The position numbers were made by a program, and so were the translations under genes. A stretch of DNA of 64,000 nucleotides. Origin: Epiperipatus broadwayi. Taxonomy: Eukaryota; Onychophora; Udeonychophora; Euonychophora; Peripatidae. This document shows positions 21,946 through 35,910 of the stretch, piece by piece. How positions within the stretch are numbered: position 1 is the first letter of the stretch; the number at the start of each line of letters is the position of its first letter. Under the pieces are notes generated by a model. That model was not told the origin of the DNA and searched no databases. It saw nothing but the letters and a program-made list of their open reading frames with translations. The DNA lies in the NCBI GenBank assembly GCA_028023455.1, contig JAQFVV010006504.1, forward strand, positions 186,001 through 250,000, in the 5' to 3' direction.

Positions 21946-24784
21946 CTATTCTAGTATTAACTAACTTTAGTGGGATGTCTTGACACAATAATTAATAAAT
22001 TTATTCAATAGAAATAATAATAATAAATGATATATCTGACAAATAATCTATATTAAAAATAGATCACTATGATTTTGACTATTTACAAATATCATAAAAA
22101 TATTTTCTGTGTTGGAAAAAAAAGTAAACAATAAATGATTTAAAATGATCACAATTGAATAAATACTATTTGTATGCACACACATGTATATCCAATAATG
22201 CAAAATATCCTAGTCATTAATAAATCAATAAACCATTATTCTATTTTAGGTATATAAATAATTCTCTGTTAAATGTACATATAATGTATATAATCATGTG
22301 TATTTTTATATAAAATATTTCAATTATTTATTTTCTTAATCTTAAAATCAAATTATTTTTTCACTCTAATTATAAAAACATATTAAAATTTAATTCTGCA
22401 ATTGGCAATTTAATTTTGTCTAACTCTAAAACAAAATCTTTTATAAATTATATAATAAAATTGTAAGAAAATTACAGTCTCTGTCCTTGCTGAATTTAAT
22501 CCAGTCAGTCTTTTTTTTTGGCTAAATACTTTTTTCTTTAATTGATTAATTTACTTATTTTTAAAAGTTATTTATTTCCAATTTATTTCATTTGCTTCAT
22601 ACATTTGTAAAAGGGATCTTATACATTCAGTGTCACTACATGGATAAGAAGCACCTTTGTGCAAAGTAAGTTTTACTACCCTCCTCTCCCATTCTATGAA
22701 ATAAAATTTGTGAATTAAGAGATATTTTCCCAAAACATGAAAATATGACTTTAGTCATGTAATGTGTATGGAAAATATTTTATGTGTTCTATTTATTTAT
22801 TTCTATAAAACACATAATAAAATAAAACGAATGAGTGGTGTAAAAATGATTTTTGAAACAATAATTAAATAATATCTTAAAACAAAAATATTTATTTAAA
22901 AAATTTGAAATTTTTAATCTTTTTTTACAAAAGTTTTTTATATTATGTTGTGGACAATCCTGCAAATTTGCTAGTAAAGATAGAAAATATTGGCAAATAA
23001 CATACTTTTTGTAAATATTGAAGTGATTTATTATATTTAAAGATTTCCCTAACACACAATCATGAAAACATTGTACTGTTCCACTCTTTTTTTTTTGGAA
23101 TAGCTTTGATATTATATAAGTAATTCACTTCTAATTTACCTTAAACATATTATCTGGAGCCAGAATATAATTCTCTGGAATGCTTTTCTTGTGAGCTTTG
23201 TCATGTATAGCAAGGATAAAAGAAAGTCCTGCTTGTCACTTTTTGAAGTACAGTAGATGTAAAAGCTGATGTAACTCTTATGCTTCTTTACCAATATTTA
23301 GATCAATTTTAATTGACATCACTAAATATAATTAACACAGTTATAATTCTTAAATAATTAAATATATGTACTATTATTTAATTTTGTATATGTGTGTGTT
23401 ATTTCACTATAAATAACTGTAATTTATTATGTATATAGTTGATATTTAAAATTTTTGTTTATATTGTTTATTAATATAAGATTTACATTTTATTAGACCA
23501 TTAAACTAAATCAACTTTAAATTACATTGCTGATTTAACTTTTATTCCATTAGCATCTACTTATTAAAATAGTTTTTTTTTTGTTTCAAAAATCCATTAG
23601 TTACTTTTAATTCAGAACCACTCACAAATAACTTTATATTTTCTGTTAACAAAACAGTTTTTGTCCAATAATAAAATACTTATGCTACTTTATTATTTAT
23701 TTTTTAATGCTTATTAATAACTAAGTCACATTATGTATGTAATATGCTTTATTATATAGTTTGTTAATCAGGTATTTAGCCAGGATTTATTTAAGGAAGA
23801 TATTTAAAATTTTCTTACTTAGATTGTTGATTCAATAAATTTTTAAAAGCTATTAAATTCTACTTTATTTTGTTTATTCATGGCTTATGTTGAATAACAA
23901 TATAAAAATTCAAACACTTGGTTTATTCCACTAGATACATTTTTAGACTTTGTCAGTACTGCAATCTGCATTAAATAATATTGTTATCACAAAATTTGTT
24001 ATAAATTATATATTTTGACAGGCAATAATATATTTTTAATAATTATGTTATTTAATTATTCTGTTTCTCTTAGATTTTTATCATAGTGGTTATGGATCAA
24101 TTACTAGTTTTTAGCTACAGAACAAACCTGAGTCCACATCCAGGCAAAAGCTGTTTAATGAAACATGTAAAAAGATAATATGAAATTAAAACATATATTG
24201 TTATTAAAAGTAAAAAAATCTATTTAATAAAACATGTAAAAAGATAGTAAGGCATAATAAAAACAAAAACAAAGATGAGATTTTTATTAAAATAAGTTTA
24301 CACAAGGCAACAGTGGAATCAATTCTAGGATTCCTAATTCTAAAGTTCATCATTCTGCCACCACATTAAATGATAAAATGCATTTAAGTTCTGTAAAATA
24401 TCATTGATAAAGATAATTTCATCACATGCAAAATTACTGTAATCATGAAGCAATATTTTTAAAATGTTTTACTTGCAAATAAATTATTATATTGCTTATA
24501 ATAATTCCTCTCATATACACTTTAATGCAATTTTTTTTTTAATAAACTTCTTTATTTTCCTGACAGTTTCAACTGTCCAGAAGTCTTCATCAGAGCATTC
24601 TCAATTTTTTTTATCTTTTAAATCCTCTACCTTTTAAATAAACTATTAATAATAATGTCATACTTTTTATATAAATTAGAATATTTAAATAAGTATTATT
24701 GAAAAATCTAAACATTTTCATTTACAAACATATTTAATTAAGTATAGCAACTAAAGGGCATCACTCTATTTACTTTAGTGCAAT

Positions 24785-24839
<55 letters not shown>

Positions 24840-26240
24840 CATATTTTGAGATTTGAGTATTTATCACAAGTGTAATTAAAAATGTATTCCTCTTATAATC
24901 TATTAGAAGAAAAAATATTTACAATTAGAATGTGTTTCTAACAATAAAGTGTTTCTGAAATCTAAACATTTACATATAAATTTTTATTAATTTTTGTGAC
25001 AAATGACATCAGCCTGCTCAGTTTATCACAATAATAAGAGTATTTATGTATGTAGTATATTACAAGCTCAAGCCTCAAAATTTGAGACTCGGACAATAGG
25101 CACAATAAGTTAAAAAAGGAAATATTCCCGTTATATTTAAATAAAAAATATTTACTTTTGGAATATATTTCTGAGAAAACAATGGTATGATTCAAAAATG
25201 TAAGCAATTTCATTTACATGTAAATTTTATTAATTATTTTGATATCTTGGCATTCTGTAATGAAACACCTTTGTGCCCTACATGACATACACACCCAAAT
25301 GCAGCAATCCTGTATGCAATTGACAAAAATTTCCATTGTCTATGCAACCATAAATATATGAAATATTATAAGAATAAAATGTAGCAGCTGGCTTATTATA
25401 GAGAATGCTGTTTTATATAGATAAAACAAATGATTACTAAAAAAATAACCACATTTTTAATTGTATTTGTAATATTAATATTTTCATAATTCCATTCAAA
25501 TGTTGACAGTATACTGATAGAACTTTAGTAATTAACAAGATAATCATATCAACTTTGGAAATTCTTATTGCTAATAGATTTGTATTATTTTGATTTAATG
25601 TTTTTATTAAAATATTTTCTTGTTAAATTCAAAACACCTTAGTTCTTTATTTGTAATTTCATTTTCCATGTGATATATCTATTTAGTATATTCATATTAT
25701 ATGCCTAAGATTCAGGAAATAATAGTTTTACACTAGAGTTTTGTGTTGTTTGATGAGCCTATTTCATTATGATCATTATCTAATAGCTAAGGATATCGGT
25801 AGCAATCTTATAATTTAATCATCAAATAAAAATTAAAGCAATCACCATTATATTATTTTTAGGGACATCTACTGAGTGGATAGCATTGTAATTTAATTGC
25901 AATTACTTAGAATTAACAAAATTTTTGTATATACATCTAATGCATTTTAATTTGAGTAAGTATACTCTTGAAATATGAATATTAAATAAAGAGAAATATA
26001 ATATATCCCATTACATTTGGTACAAATAACACGCCTGCTGATAATCACTTATGTTAAGTTCCTCAGAACGTTTTGATGCCTTTGTCATTTATTTTTAAAT
26101 CTGGCAGCCCAAAATGAAGTCTTGACATAGGATTATAATGGCTGTTTCATTTAGCAATCTAATATGATTTAGTAACTTTTAAAATAATTAGGTGACTTAT
26201 TTTGCAACACCTGTGACATTGCCCATGTAACTATTAATAT
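21942..26240. other. AT-rich non-coding stretch
   Basis: No gene was found. Open frames at 22789-23055 and 24962-25213 show no motif and strongly AT-driven composition. A (TA)n(TG)n microsatellite lies at 24785-24838. A motif near 24560-24600 (CTGACAGTTTCAACTGTCC, GTCTTCATCAGAGC) has a weak similarity to 19870-19900. Confidence 0.5.
24785..24838. repeat. (TA)n(TG)n compound microsatellite
   Basis: About 8 TA units followed by about 18 TG units without interruption. Confidence 0.97.
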
Positions 26241-26244
26241 ATAT

Positions 26245-27260
26245 ATATATGACATATTTTGCGGGTTCATCTGTGTTAAAAAATTTTAAATATTGATATT
26301 CTAGTCACCAGAACACCAAATAGTTTATCTTTTTCAATTTACAGAAAGAGTAGACACACAGATATTTACATTTACATTCTCATCATCACCCAACTCAGAT
26401 AGTTTTTGTAACCAAATCTCTTTTAAATAGAGCAATTAACATTTCAGATAATTCACATCTGAAAGAAGAAATAAATCATATTTGTTTTATTAGTAAATAG
26501 TTATAATTATAAATTTATAAAAAAAAAAGCCTTATTTCAAACCCAAAATGGACAAAATAGGAAACAAAAAGATGATAAATCAGTTATTAGGATTTGTGTT
26601 CCATATGTAAAAGGAACTACAGACAATATTGGATGTATATTAAAATGCTATAATATAGATATAGCATTTTCTACTCATCAAAAGATCAGCAATAGAATAA
26701 CCAAGCTTAAGGATTCAATCCCTCTCAAATCTCAAGGTGTTTATCAAATCTCATGTAAAAATTGTAGAACTTCTTACATAGGTATGAGTAATCATTGCAT
26801 CAGTGTTAGGAGAGATGAGCATGCTAATGCAGTTAAACAACACTCATTATCATCATCACTCTCACTCTATACTATAGATTCAGATCATAAAATTGATTTT
26901 TCTAGTACCACGATCATATCTAGATGTGATAATCTTTATCAGTGCAAAATTAGAAAAGCCATTGAGATACTTAAAAGGCCAGATTGTATCAATAAGCAAG
27001 ATGATACATGCAAACTTCTTCCTATTTGGAAAGATTTAAAAAAAAAAAAAATTAACATTTTTGCTATTTGTGGAACTTTAATGTTTATTCAAATCAGTGA
27101 TTGTAGCACCTCTACAAGCATCTTTCTACCTTTTTATCACCCAGTGGATGACTTGTGTGACCAAGTTGAAATGTTGGAATATCAATATTTAAAATTTTTT
27201 AACATGGATGAACCGCAAAATATGTCTTTTATATATGCAACCCGTGAAAAAGATACAAAG
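26245..27260 (+). mobile_element. 5'-truncated Penelope-like element
   Basis: The plus strand encodes the RT thumb and GIY-YIG endonuclease of a Penelope-like retroelement. The catalytic RT palm is absent, so the copy is truncated at its 5' side. The right end around 27190-27235 reads AACATGGATGAACCGCAAAATATG. Its reverse complement, CATATTTTGCGGGTTCATCTG, lies at 26253-26273. The insertion is therefore bracketed by inverted copies of the element's own 3' terminus over about 50 bp. Head-to-head or inverted arrangements are known for Penelope-like elements. Confidence 0.8.
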
Positions 27261-27272
27261 AAGTTTAAATAA
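26577..27272 (+). pseudogene. RT thumb and GIY-YIG endonuclease fragment
   Basis: The frame is open well upstream of the ATG at 26784, from about 26590. VPYVKGTTDNIG begins the RT thumb end and KDSIP follows. GVYQISC (about 26739-26759) is the GIY half of the GIY-YIG nuclease core. SYIG just before the ATG is the YIG half. SVRRDEHANAV supplies the conserved arginine and H/E region. CDNLYQCKIRKAIEILKRP with downstream CINKQDDTC matches the C-terminal end of such proteins. In the relatives at 54146-54280 the protein stops shortly after a WKD motif. Here an A-run indel at about 27038-27052 shifts the frame into 3' untranslated sequence, so residues after WKDLKKKK are spurious. The ATG at 26784 is not the true start. 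Confidence 0.85.
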
Positions 27273-27778
27273 ATCTCTTTAAACAAGTAAATAAAACCTA
27301 TTATTCTGAATGCAGACTAATAAATAATCAATTATATCATTATAAACTGCAATTATAAATTTCAAATTGCACCCAAAGTATTACTTAAATAATAAGTGTA
27401 ATAATGTTCAAGGCTAGATGGATTTATAAGTATTCATTAAAAACTAATCAGTGCCTAGACAATCTCAATATCAATAACAATCAACAATTTCTAACTGTTG
27501 TCAAGGCAACCTCCTTTAAACAATAAGAGTGGAATCCCATCCTTATTAATGATCTAATATATTGGGATTGTCTAAGTGTTGACTGGTTTTTAATAATTAT
27601 TTATAAATCCATTTATTTATAAATCCATTTATTATTTAAGTAATACTTTGTTTGCAATTTAAAATTTGTAATTGCAGTTTGTAATGTTATAATTGATTAT
27701 TTATTAGTCTGCATTCTGAATAGGTTTTATTTATCTGTTTAAAGAGGTTTATTTAAACTTTTTATCAATAATTACAAT
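27255..27778. repeat. Imperfect palindrome at the Penelope 3' flank
   Basis: The left arm (27255-27432, AAGAAGTTTAAATAAATC onward) and right arm (27617-27778) are inverted copies including ATTCTGAATGCAGACTAATA with its complement. An inner pair, AGACAATCTCAATAT near 27458 with ATATTGGGATTGTCTAAG near 27560, lies in the loop. The left arm begins about where the element's spurious frame ends. Confidence 0.7.
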
Positions 27779-27789
27779 CTTAGTGGTCA

Positions 27790-27945
27790 AATTGCTAACA
27801 TCTGTATACAGTATATAAGACCATTATAAAGTGGGATTCCATCCTTATTGTTAAAAGGAGATTGCCATGACAACAGGTTGAAATTGTTGATTTTTATTGA
27901 TATTGGGATTTTCTAAGAGTTGACTCCTTTTTTAATGACTATATA
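27790..27945. repeat. Extra partial copy of the palindrome interior
   Basis: GTGGGATTCCATCCTTATTG and GATATTGGGATTTTCTAAGAG at 27829-27920 repeat sequence found at 27518-27590 in the preceding palindrome, in the same orientation. This indicates a third partial unit. Confidence 0.55.
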
Positions 27946-28016
27946 TATATATAAATTTAATATTTTTAATGGTTAAAGTAGATGTAAATTAAATAGTATT
28001 TAGGATCATAATTATA

Positions 28017-28535
28017 TATACGAAATTAAATCCACTAGCAAGATGTTTTGATGTGCAGAGACCACGCATATCAGTTTTGTAGACTAAATGAAAACAATAG
28101 CAAACTTGTCCAAGTTACTAATAATCAAAAAAGATATCTTTTTATCAGTCATTCATGGTATTATGTATGAGCTAGTAGCTAAATATTATAGCTATTAGAA
28201 TTGAGATCCAATATATAGCAACATGTTTTACATCCCAATTGAAATTAAGACTATCCCATCAGACAGTCATGTATTTAAATTTAATATTTTTAACGGTTAA
28301 TGTATATGTAAATTAATTAGTTAAATGAGATCAATGTTTACACACACACACCCCTATATATATATATATATATATATGAAGTTAAATCTACTACAATAAT
28401 TATTATGTCCACCTACTAGCTCATACATAACAATGTAAGTGACTGATCTAAAGAGACCTCTTTTTGATTAGTAATAGCTTGGACAGGTTGGTTGCTGCCT
28501 ATTAAAACACTTTGGTTATGGATTTAATTTCATAT
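28017..28535. repeat. Imperfect hairpin around a short TA tract
   Basis: The left part (AAATTAAATCCACTAGC, TACTAATAATCAAAAAAGAT, ATTATGTATGAGCTAGTAG) pairs with the right part (CTACTAGCTCATACATAAC, TTTTTGATTAGTAATAG, GGATTTAATTTCATATA). A direct repeat of about 45 bp (TTTAATATTTTTAAYGG) at 27955 and 28277 overlaps it. The (TA)n at 28355-28377 sits within the hairpin. Confidence 0.65.
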
Positions 28536-31500
28536 ATAAACTGTGTTCCCATTAATTAATTTCCATATACATATTTTCTGTCTAAAAAAATAAAGATACA
28601 ACTTAATATTTATCGGACAATTGTTTTCAAATTGAAATAAAGAAATGTAAAAAAGGCATTGGAAAAGAAGTTTATATGTTGTTATTGTTGATAAACTTAT
28701 ATTAAAAATGCATATATTATTTTTTTAAACTAATAACATCTGATTTATAACTAAAAATGTGTAAAGCATTGCTACAAATATATTTAATTATGGAATTCAG
28801 AACAGATGATTATCACAACACTTGCATTAGAATGTTGCATTTTGTACAGTTTGTAAAAAATTTAACTGAGGATTTTTGTATTGTGATTACTAAAGTCCAT
28901 TTTAAAAATTTATTGAAATATTATATTTAAAGTAATCGTATAGCACTGAAAACAATGTTTAAATATGACTTTCATGACTGATAAATATTCACTATGCTGT
29001 TTATAATCATGAATTGAGTGCTTCTAATAATAAGTAATCATGGGCCAATAAATGTTTTCTATGTTTTTTTATATTAATAAATTAATACATTGTTATAAGC
29101 AGCATTACATGATTATATATTATTAGAAGTGGTTTTTAACATGTATATATAAATATTTTGCTTATGTGTGTTTTATGTTGTAACACACAGAGAAATACAG
29201 GATCATACCTGGGAAGATTGCCACCAGTATGTGAACATCAACTGCCCTAAATTGGTTAAACATTTGTAATTCTACAGAAATTTGGGGCTTAAATCATGAG
29301 GGATATGAGAAATTGTATTTTAACCCTCAAGTTAAAAAATTAATCTCAAAAGGGATTAGCATAATAGATTATTCTGAAAGATCAGCACAGCTAACTATAA
29401 GTTCACCAGCATTACCCAAAAGTATAAGGAATACTCAAAAGAAATAACCATTCATCATCATGAATAACAGTCAATCTTGTGACATGATTTGAAATAGGTC
29501 TTCTGTAGACCAGATTAACTACTGAATCTTTTCCAGCTTGGGCAATTAAATAAACAATAGTGTGGATACACAAACTTAAGTGCTAATCCATAAGAATACA
29601 ACCAAAAAATAATATTGCTGGAATATTAAAACATGCTGATCATCATCAATGCTCTAGTCATTTAGTACAATTAATGCACTGGCCAACTATAAACTTAATT
29701 TTTAATAGAGACCAAACTAAATAAAATGTAGTGCATGAATTTTTAAGAATATCCTTTTCAAGCCAACCCAGATATCATCAACATCATCTGGATGTCTATA
29801 TAATAAATATAACCCCCCTACCTCATATAACTGTTATGCACAAATCTAGCTCAGAAAGCAAGAGCTGTATAATTTATTACTGTAGGAGAAAAATAAATAA
29901 ACTTTTCATCAATAACCTTAAGCAAATCATGGGCTTTCATTACTTATAAATAACTAGTTGTATTAGCATCATAAAAAAACAGTAAACTAAATCCTAGAAT
30001 ATAAGCTGCCATGATATAAGGTCACACAGAACATTTCATGAAACAGTAATTGGATAGAATAAAATAATTAAGACTAGAAAGAATATTTTTTGAAAACAAT
30101 TATTTAATATCTAATTAACAAAAAAATAACAAGATAGTAGATAATTTCAATCATCCATTTCACCATAAAAATAAATAAATATACAATTTGATAAAATTAT
30201 ATTAACCTAATCAAGGAATTTTTATTCATGGATTAACTTTTGATTCATTATGTTCTTTCTTTAAAAATAACTAAGAGAAAAAAAACTTATTACATTTATG
30301 AAAAAAACAGATTTTCTATTAATAAAAATATAGTGTGCACACATAAAAAAATAATAATATCTATAGCCATGGCTCTGTTGTCTATAAAGTTCTTTTGAGT
30401 TATAATTTCAGTTTTTCCTAGTAGAGTTTCTTCTTGAAGGCTTCTAAACCTGGGTCAGTTTATTTTTTTCTTGGTCTATGTCCATTTAGTTCATCTCTTA
30501 AAGTTCCAGGTGAGACAGATGTAGACAGAGACTCATGTTCTTGGTTGAAGGCAGAGATTGCAGACCACTTAAAGGAGATTTTACTTTCTCTACATTTTTT
30601 CTAGTGAAGGTAAGTTACATGGAGGAAGATGATGCCTAGCTTTTAGCTGAATTTAACAAATGGTTTTTATTGTATAAACTATTTTAGTGCTAAACTCATA
30701 GTATACTAAAAACTTGATACAAAAAAAACTGTTATTTTATTCAATAGCTTGGTATCAACTGGATTAAGCTTGGACAGCTCTATTCAACAGTTAAGTTAGA
30801 AATACTTTTACTGTCTTTTTTCAGCAGCAGGATTAAGATTTGACTGCTTTCTTCAACAATTAAGTTAGCAATAATTTGTTCTATATTCTTTTCTTGGACA
30901 ATCTTGCCTATCAATCCATTACAATTTGTCTCTTACATGATCATTTTCATGACAACCAAATAAAAGAAATTTTATAAAAAACAATTGTTCAGACAAATCT
31001 CTCCTTAATCATGGACTAAAAGCAAGTTAAGAACAAAAATTTAACAACATAAAATTCTTGACATTCCTTTATAATTAAAAACCAGATCTTCTTGCAAAAA
31101 AACAACAACAACAAGATAATCTGTTAATTGCAATGATTTGATTGTTTTATTAAATAGAGATAAAGAAAGAAAAACAACTCTGATTAATTAAACAAAAAAT
31201 TTACAGTTATTAAAATGTTATTTTGTTCTTTCCTTTCTTTTATTTTTAAAAAACAAAACACTTAAATATATTTAATATTTAAGAATTTTCATACTATCAT
31301 TTGGGGATTTTACAATGATTGAGTTAAATAATAACTCTTTAAAAAAATAGGTCTAAGAAAATTTAAATATTATTTTTCCCCATTAATATAATATTTTTTT
31401 TTATTTTCAAACCTGAGGAACATGTTGACAACTATCTAAATGTTTATATTTCTAGTACAACTATGTAACCCAACTAGTTACAATGTGAATAAAGGTTTTA

Positions 31501-33820
31501 GTTAATAGAAAAATGTTTTATATTTTGTTATCATCTTCTATTCCATTTGAAAAGACATATATATAATTATTGAATTTTTAAAATAAACATTCATAAAATT
31601 ATGATGTTATTTAAGTCAATTTTTAAGAGAGAGAAAACTTAATTCAATCACACTACATATTTTTTGGCATACAAAAACATCATTCCAAATGCCTCCTATT
31701 GTTCATTAGTTTCTTGGATTCTAAATATAATTCTTTACATTTTAACAGTAGTAGCTAGGCTTCTATATATCTATATTAACTATTTCAAAGATTTGGACAT
31801 TTGTTTTAAAAGTCATACTTTATCAAACAAAATAGTTGATCTTAATAAGAACTTTAATTTGCAAATTCATTTTAAATTTTTATAGAGGTTTTTAATAAAT
31901 AGATCTCTCTAAGGTAAAATTCTCTTCAATAGCACCATACAATGGAGCAGTGAAAGATAATACATTATTCAGCAGACTTCCAAATTGTTAGTTGGTGAAG
32001 GTTTAAGTAGTTTTTAATTTTTATTATATTTTTTCAAAAAAATAGTTAGACATCTATTTACTGATCAATATTTAATAATTACTTAGATTAGTTATGGGTC
32101 AGTTATCTAAATATATATATATATATAAACATTTTGAAAAGAATTTTATTTGGCTTGAATTTGATTACCAGATAGTAAGCTTGGCTGATTAATGATCTAA
32201 CTCTGTACCAAAAAGTCCTTTACTATGATTTTGTGAATATACAATACCCCCCCCCCCCCAACACACAAATAATATCAATATATATCTTAATTTTTGAAAT
32301 AATACATTCTTTTTATTGGTCTACAAATTATTTTAAGATATATATTTTATAAAAATAAAATCAAAAAGACCACTGTTTATAGATATGTTTACTTACAATC
32401 TGTTTAAAATATATAAAAAAAAAAAATCGATATTAGTTTTGAAAATTTTTTTTTTTTTCTAATATCACCATATGCTTACTTTAATAATATTTTTAAACTT
32501 TTATATTTTTTTTAATTAATGTATTGTATAGGTAAAACTAAATTTATGGAGAAAATAATGGTTTCTCGTTTTATTCAAATTAAAAAAATATTTTTTTTTT
32601 CAAGATTTTTTTTCTTTATAAAAACTTTAAACTTTAATTTAAATGTATAATTAAATTTTAATTTTAATTAAACTTTATAGTTAAAATTATTGGTGTTGTT
32701 TGATGTTACACGAGTCAACTTTTTAAAATTCTCATAGTATATTATTAGAGTAAAAATAAATAAATATAATATTGTCATTCAAAGAAGTGTTTATATTATG
32801 AAATAATATTGATTGTAATATAAATATCTATTATTTATTTGTTAAGAATATACTTAATGTTGGTCATGTCGATTTATTTAGGTTAGAAGACGAGTTGTCG
32901 GGATTTATTTCTATTTGCTTTTGTAAACAGTTAACATAGCCCTTAAACATGAGCCCTATCTAGACATCTGAGTTAATAATGTTAAATGTTAGTGATTAAA
33001 TGATTTTTATTTTGCCACACGTAGTTAACATCAATCTGTTAAACATGTCATGAAGATATTTTCAATTGTTATTTTGTATGGCTCACATTTTAAATAAAAT
33101 CAATATTTTTTTAATGTTTTAAGCTATATTTAACAAATAATGTATAATGACTTGAGCATAGATTTACTTCTTAACGATTTTATTATTTAATTCTATATCT
33201 AAGGAATTCCCACTCTGATATCATTTTGGTATGTTGCATAGCCAATACTCCTGTGATAATAATCTTAAATAATTTAGAAAATTTAATGTTATGAGCAAAA
33301 AATTATGATGATAATGAAAGAATTGTGATTGTAATATAACTTGACTTAACCATTTAATACATATCTTATTTTCATATTTATAAACATTAGCATTTAACAA
33401 TAATTTAAAATAAAACAATTTCAATAGCAATACCATTGAGTGATTTACATTAATTCAAATATTTTCAACCCCTACTAATGTAAATACTGAAATTCAATGA
33501 AAATTTATTTTTGTAATATACTATGTAAAATTTCAACTAAAGTATTGACATGCAATAACCATTTACAAAAGGCAACATAAAATTAAAGTATGTAATTTTA
33601 TAAAACAATATTCATCTGATTCACTTAACACTGAATGTGGAATTGCCTTTCATATTAATACTCTAGAGTCTAGATGATATAAGAATTAAGCCAACCAGGT
33701 CTTATTGTGAGTCTATAATTGGCATATTCTTAGCTTGAATTTCCAATTCTAATTATTTGTTACCTTTTAACATTATAGCTGAAATTCATGTTTGTAACTA
33801 TAGGTTGAAAATCATTAAAT
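28536..33820. other. AT-rich non-coding stretch
   Basis: No gene was found. The part at 29190-29960 and the part at 30390-30620 are slightly less AT-rich. Open frames at 29731-29949 and 31664-31885 have no recognisable motif. A C tract lies at 32247-32260. Confidence 0.5.
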
Positions 33821-33823
33821 TAA

Positions 33824-34147
<324 letters not shown>

Positions 34148-34149
<2 letters not shown>

Positions 34150-35566
34150 AGTCAGATGTCACATGACCTAATTTAATAAACTTGTATTTTCAAATGTCAT
34201 ATATAGAGCTCACAAAATAATCTCTTAACAAGCTTTGAGAATATCCCTAACCCCAGACTGGTTTCTGCTATTGGCATCATCAATGAGGTGCTAAGATATT
34301 CAAGCATTAGATTAAAAATACAAAGGCAAGCCTAGCACTTTATCTAATGTATAAACTATTAAGTAGAAAATCTGAAATTTTCATACATCCATATATCTTT
34401 TATTCCAGCTATCTAATTTAAAGTCATATGGGACAGAACTAAGTTCAGATGCACTATATATTAATAGATTTACCAATATAAAATTGCGTAAGCCTTAATA
34501 CAATAAATAAAATTATAAAAAAATCAAGTCAGATGTCACATGACCTAATTTAATAAGCTTGTATTTACAAATGTTATATATAGAGCTCACAAAATAAGCT
34601 CTTAACAATCATTGAAAATATCCTCAACCCCAGACCAGTTTCTGCTACTGGCATCATCAGTGAGGTGCTAGGATATTCAAGCATTAGATTAAAAATACCA
34701 GGACAAGCCAAGCACTTTGTCTAATGAACAACTATTAAATAGAAAATCTGATGCCATTAGTAAAAACTGGTCTGAGGTTAGGGATAAGAGCTTATTTTGT
34801 GAGTTCTATATATAACATTTGTAAATACAAGCTTATTAAATTAGGTCATGTGAAATCTGACTTGATTTTTTTGTAATTTTATTTTTTGCTATTAAGGCTA
34901 TGGTGCTTTTATATTGCTAAAGCTATTAATATACAGTATATCTGAACTTAGTTCACTCCCATATGGCTATTTAAGTTACATAGCTGGATTGGAAGACATA
35001 TGAATATCTGAAAATTTCAGATTTTTTACTTAATAGTTATACATTATATAAAAGGCTGGTATTGTCCTGGTATTTTTAATCTTATGCTTGAATATCCCAG
35101 CACATCACTGACAACATCAGTAGCAGAAACTAGTCTGGGGTTAGTGATATTCTCAAAGCTTGTTAAGAGCTTATTTGTGAACTCTATATTTAACGTTTGT
35201 AAATACAAGTTTATTAAATGAGGTCATGTGAAGTCTGACTTGATTTTTTTGTAATTTTTATTTTTTTCTATTAAGGCTTTGGTGATTTTTATATTGCTAA
35301 AGCTATTAATATATGTTGTATATGAACTTAGTTAAGTCCCATATGACTATGTATGTTAGATAGCTGGATTGGAAGACATATGGATGCATGAAAATTTCAG
35401 ATTTTCTACTTAATAGTTATACATTAGATAAAGTGCTGAGCTTGTTCTGGTATTTTTAATCTAATGCTTGACTATCCTACCACCTCATTGATGATGCCAG
35501 TAGCAGAAACTGATCTGGGATTGGAGATATTCTCAATGCTTTTTAAGAGCTTATTTTGTGAGCTCG
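34148..35566. repeat. Palindromic tandem array of a 376-bp repeat
   Basis: The unit starts TCAAGTCAGATGTCACATG. Plus-orientation copies start at 34148 (full) and 34524 (partial, to about 34748). The array then reverses. Minus-orientation units end with GACTTGA at 34859-34865 and 35237-35243, giving a partial copy (34755-34865), a full copy (34866-35243, 378 bp) and a partial copy (35244-35566). Landmarks in every copy are AATAAGCTCTTAAC, CCCCAGAC and GCATCATCARTGAGGTG. The two outer ends abut microsatellites. No coding frame is present. Confidence 0.9.
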
Positions 35567-35700
<134 letters not shown>

Positions 35701-35754
35701 TGAAATACAAGCATACTTTATATACTGGAGTTTAATTGTAATTATATGAGATTT

Positions 35755-35910
35755 TAATAAGATGTTCAAGCTCCCTTCAGCTACCCACTATCTCATATCA
35801 TTGATGCCTGTGATCACACTCATGTAAAAAAGATAAATGATCACCAAAATATATATTTTGTGCTGAACCAGTACTCATCATTTGGTCCAGATCATCACCT
35901 CCCATATATA
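35755..35910 (-). repeat. Fold-back-family arm, single copy
   Basis: It contains TTCAAGCTCCCTTCAGCTA, ACTCATGTAAAAAAGATAAA, TGATCACC and TTTTGTGCTGAACCAGTACT. These blocks occur in the same order in reverse complement at 39660-39830, and in part at 9360-9440. It ends at a TA tract near 35915. Confidence 0.7.
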
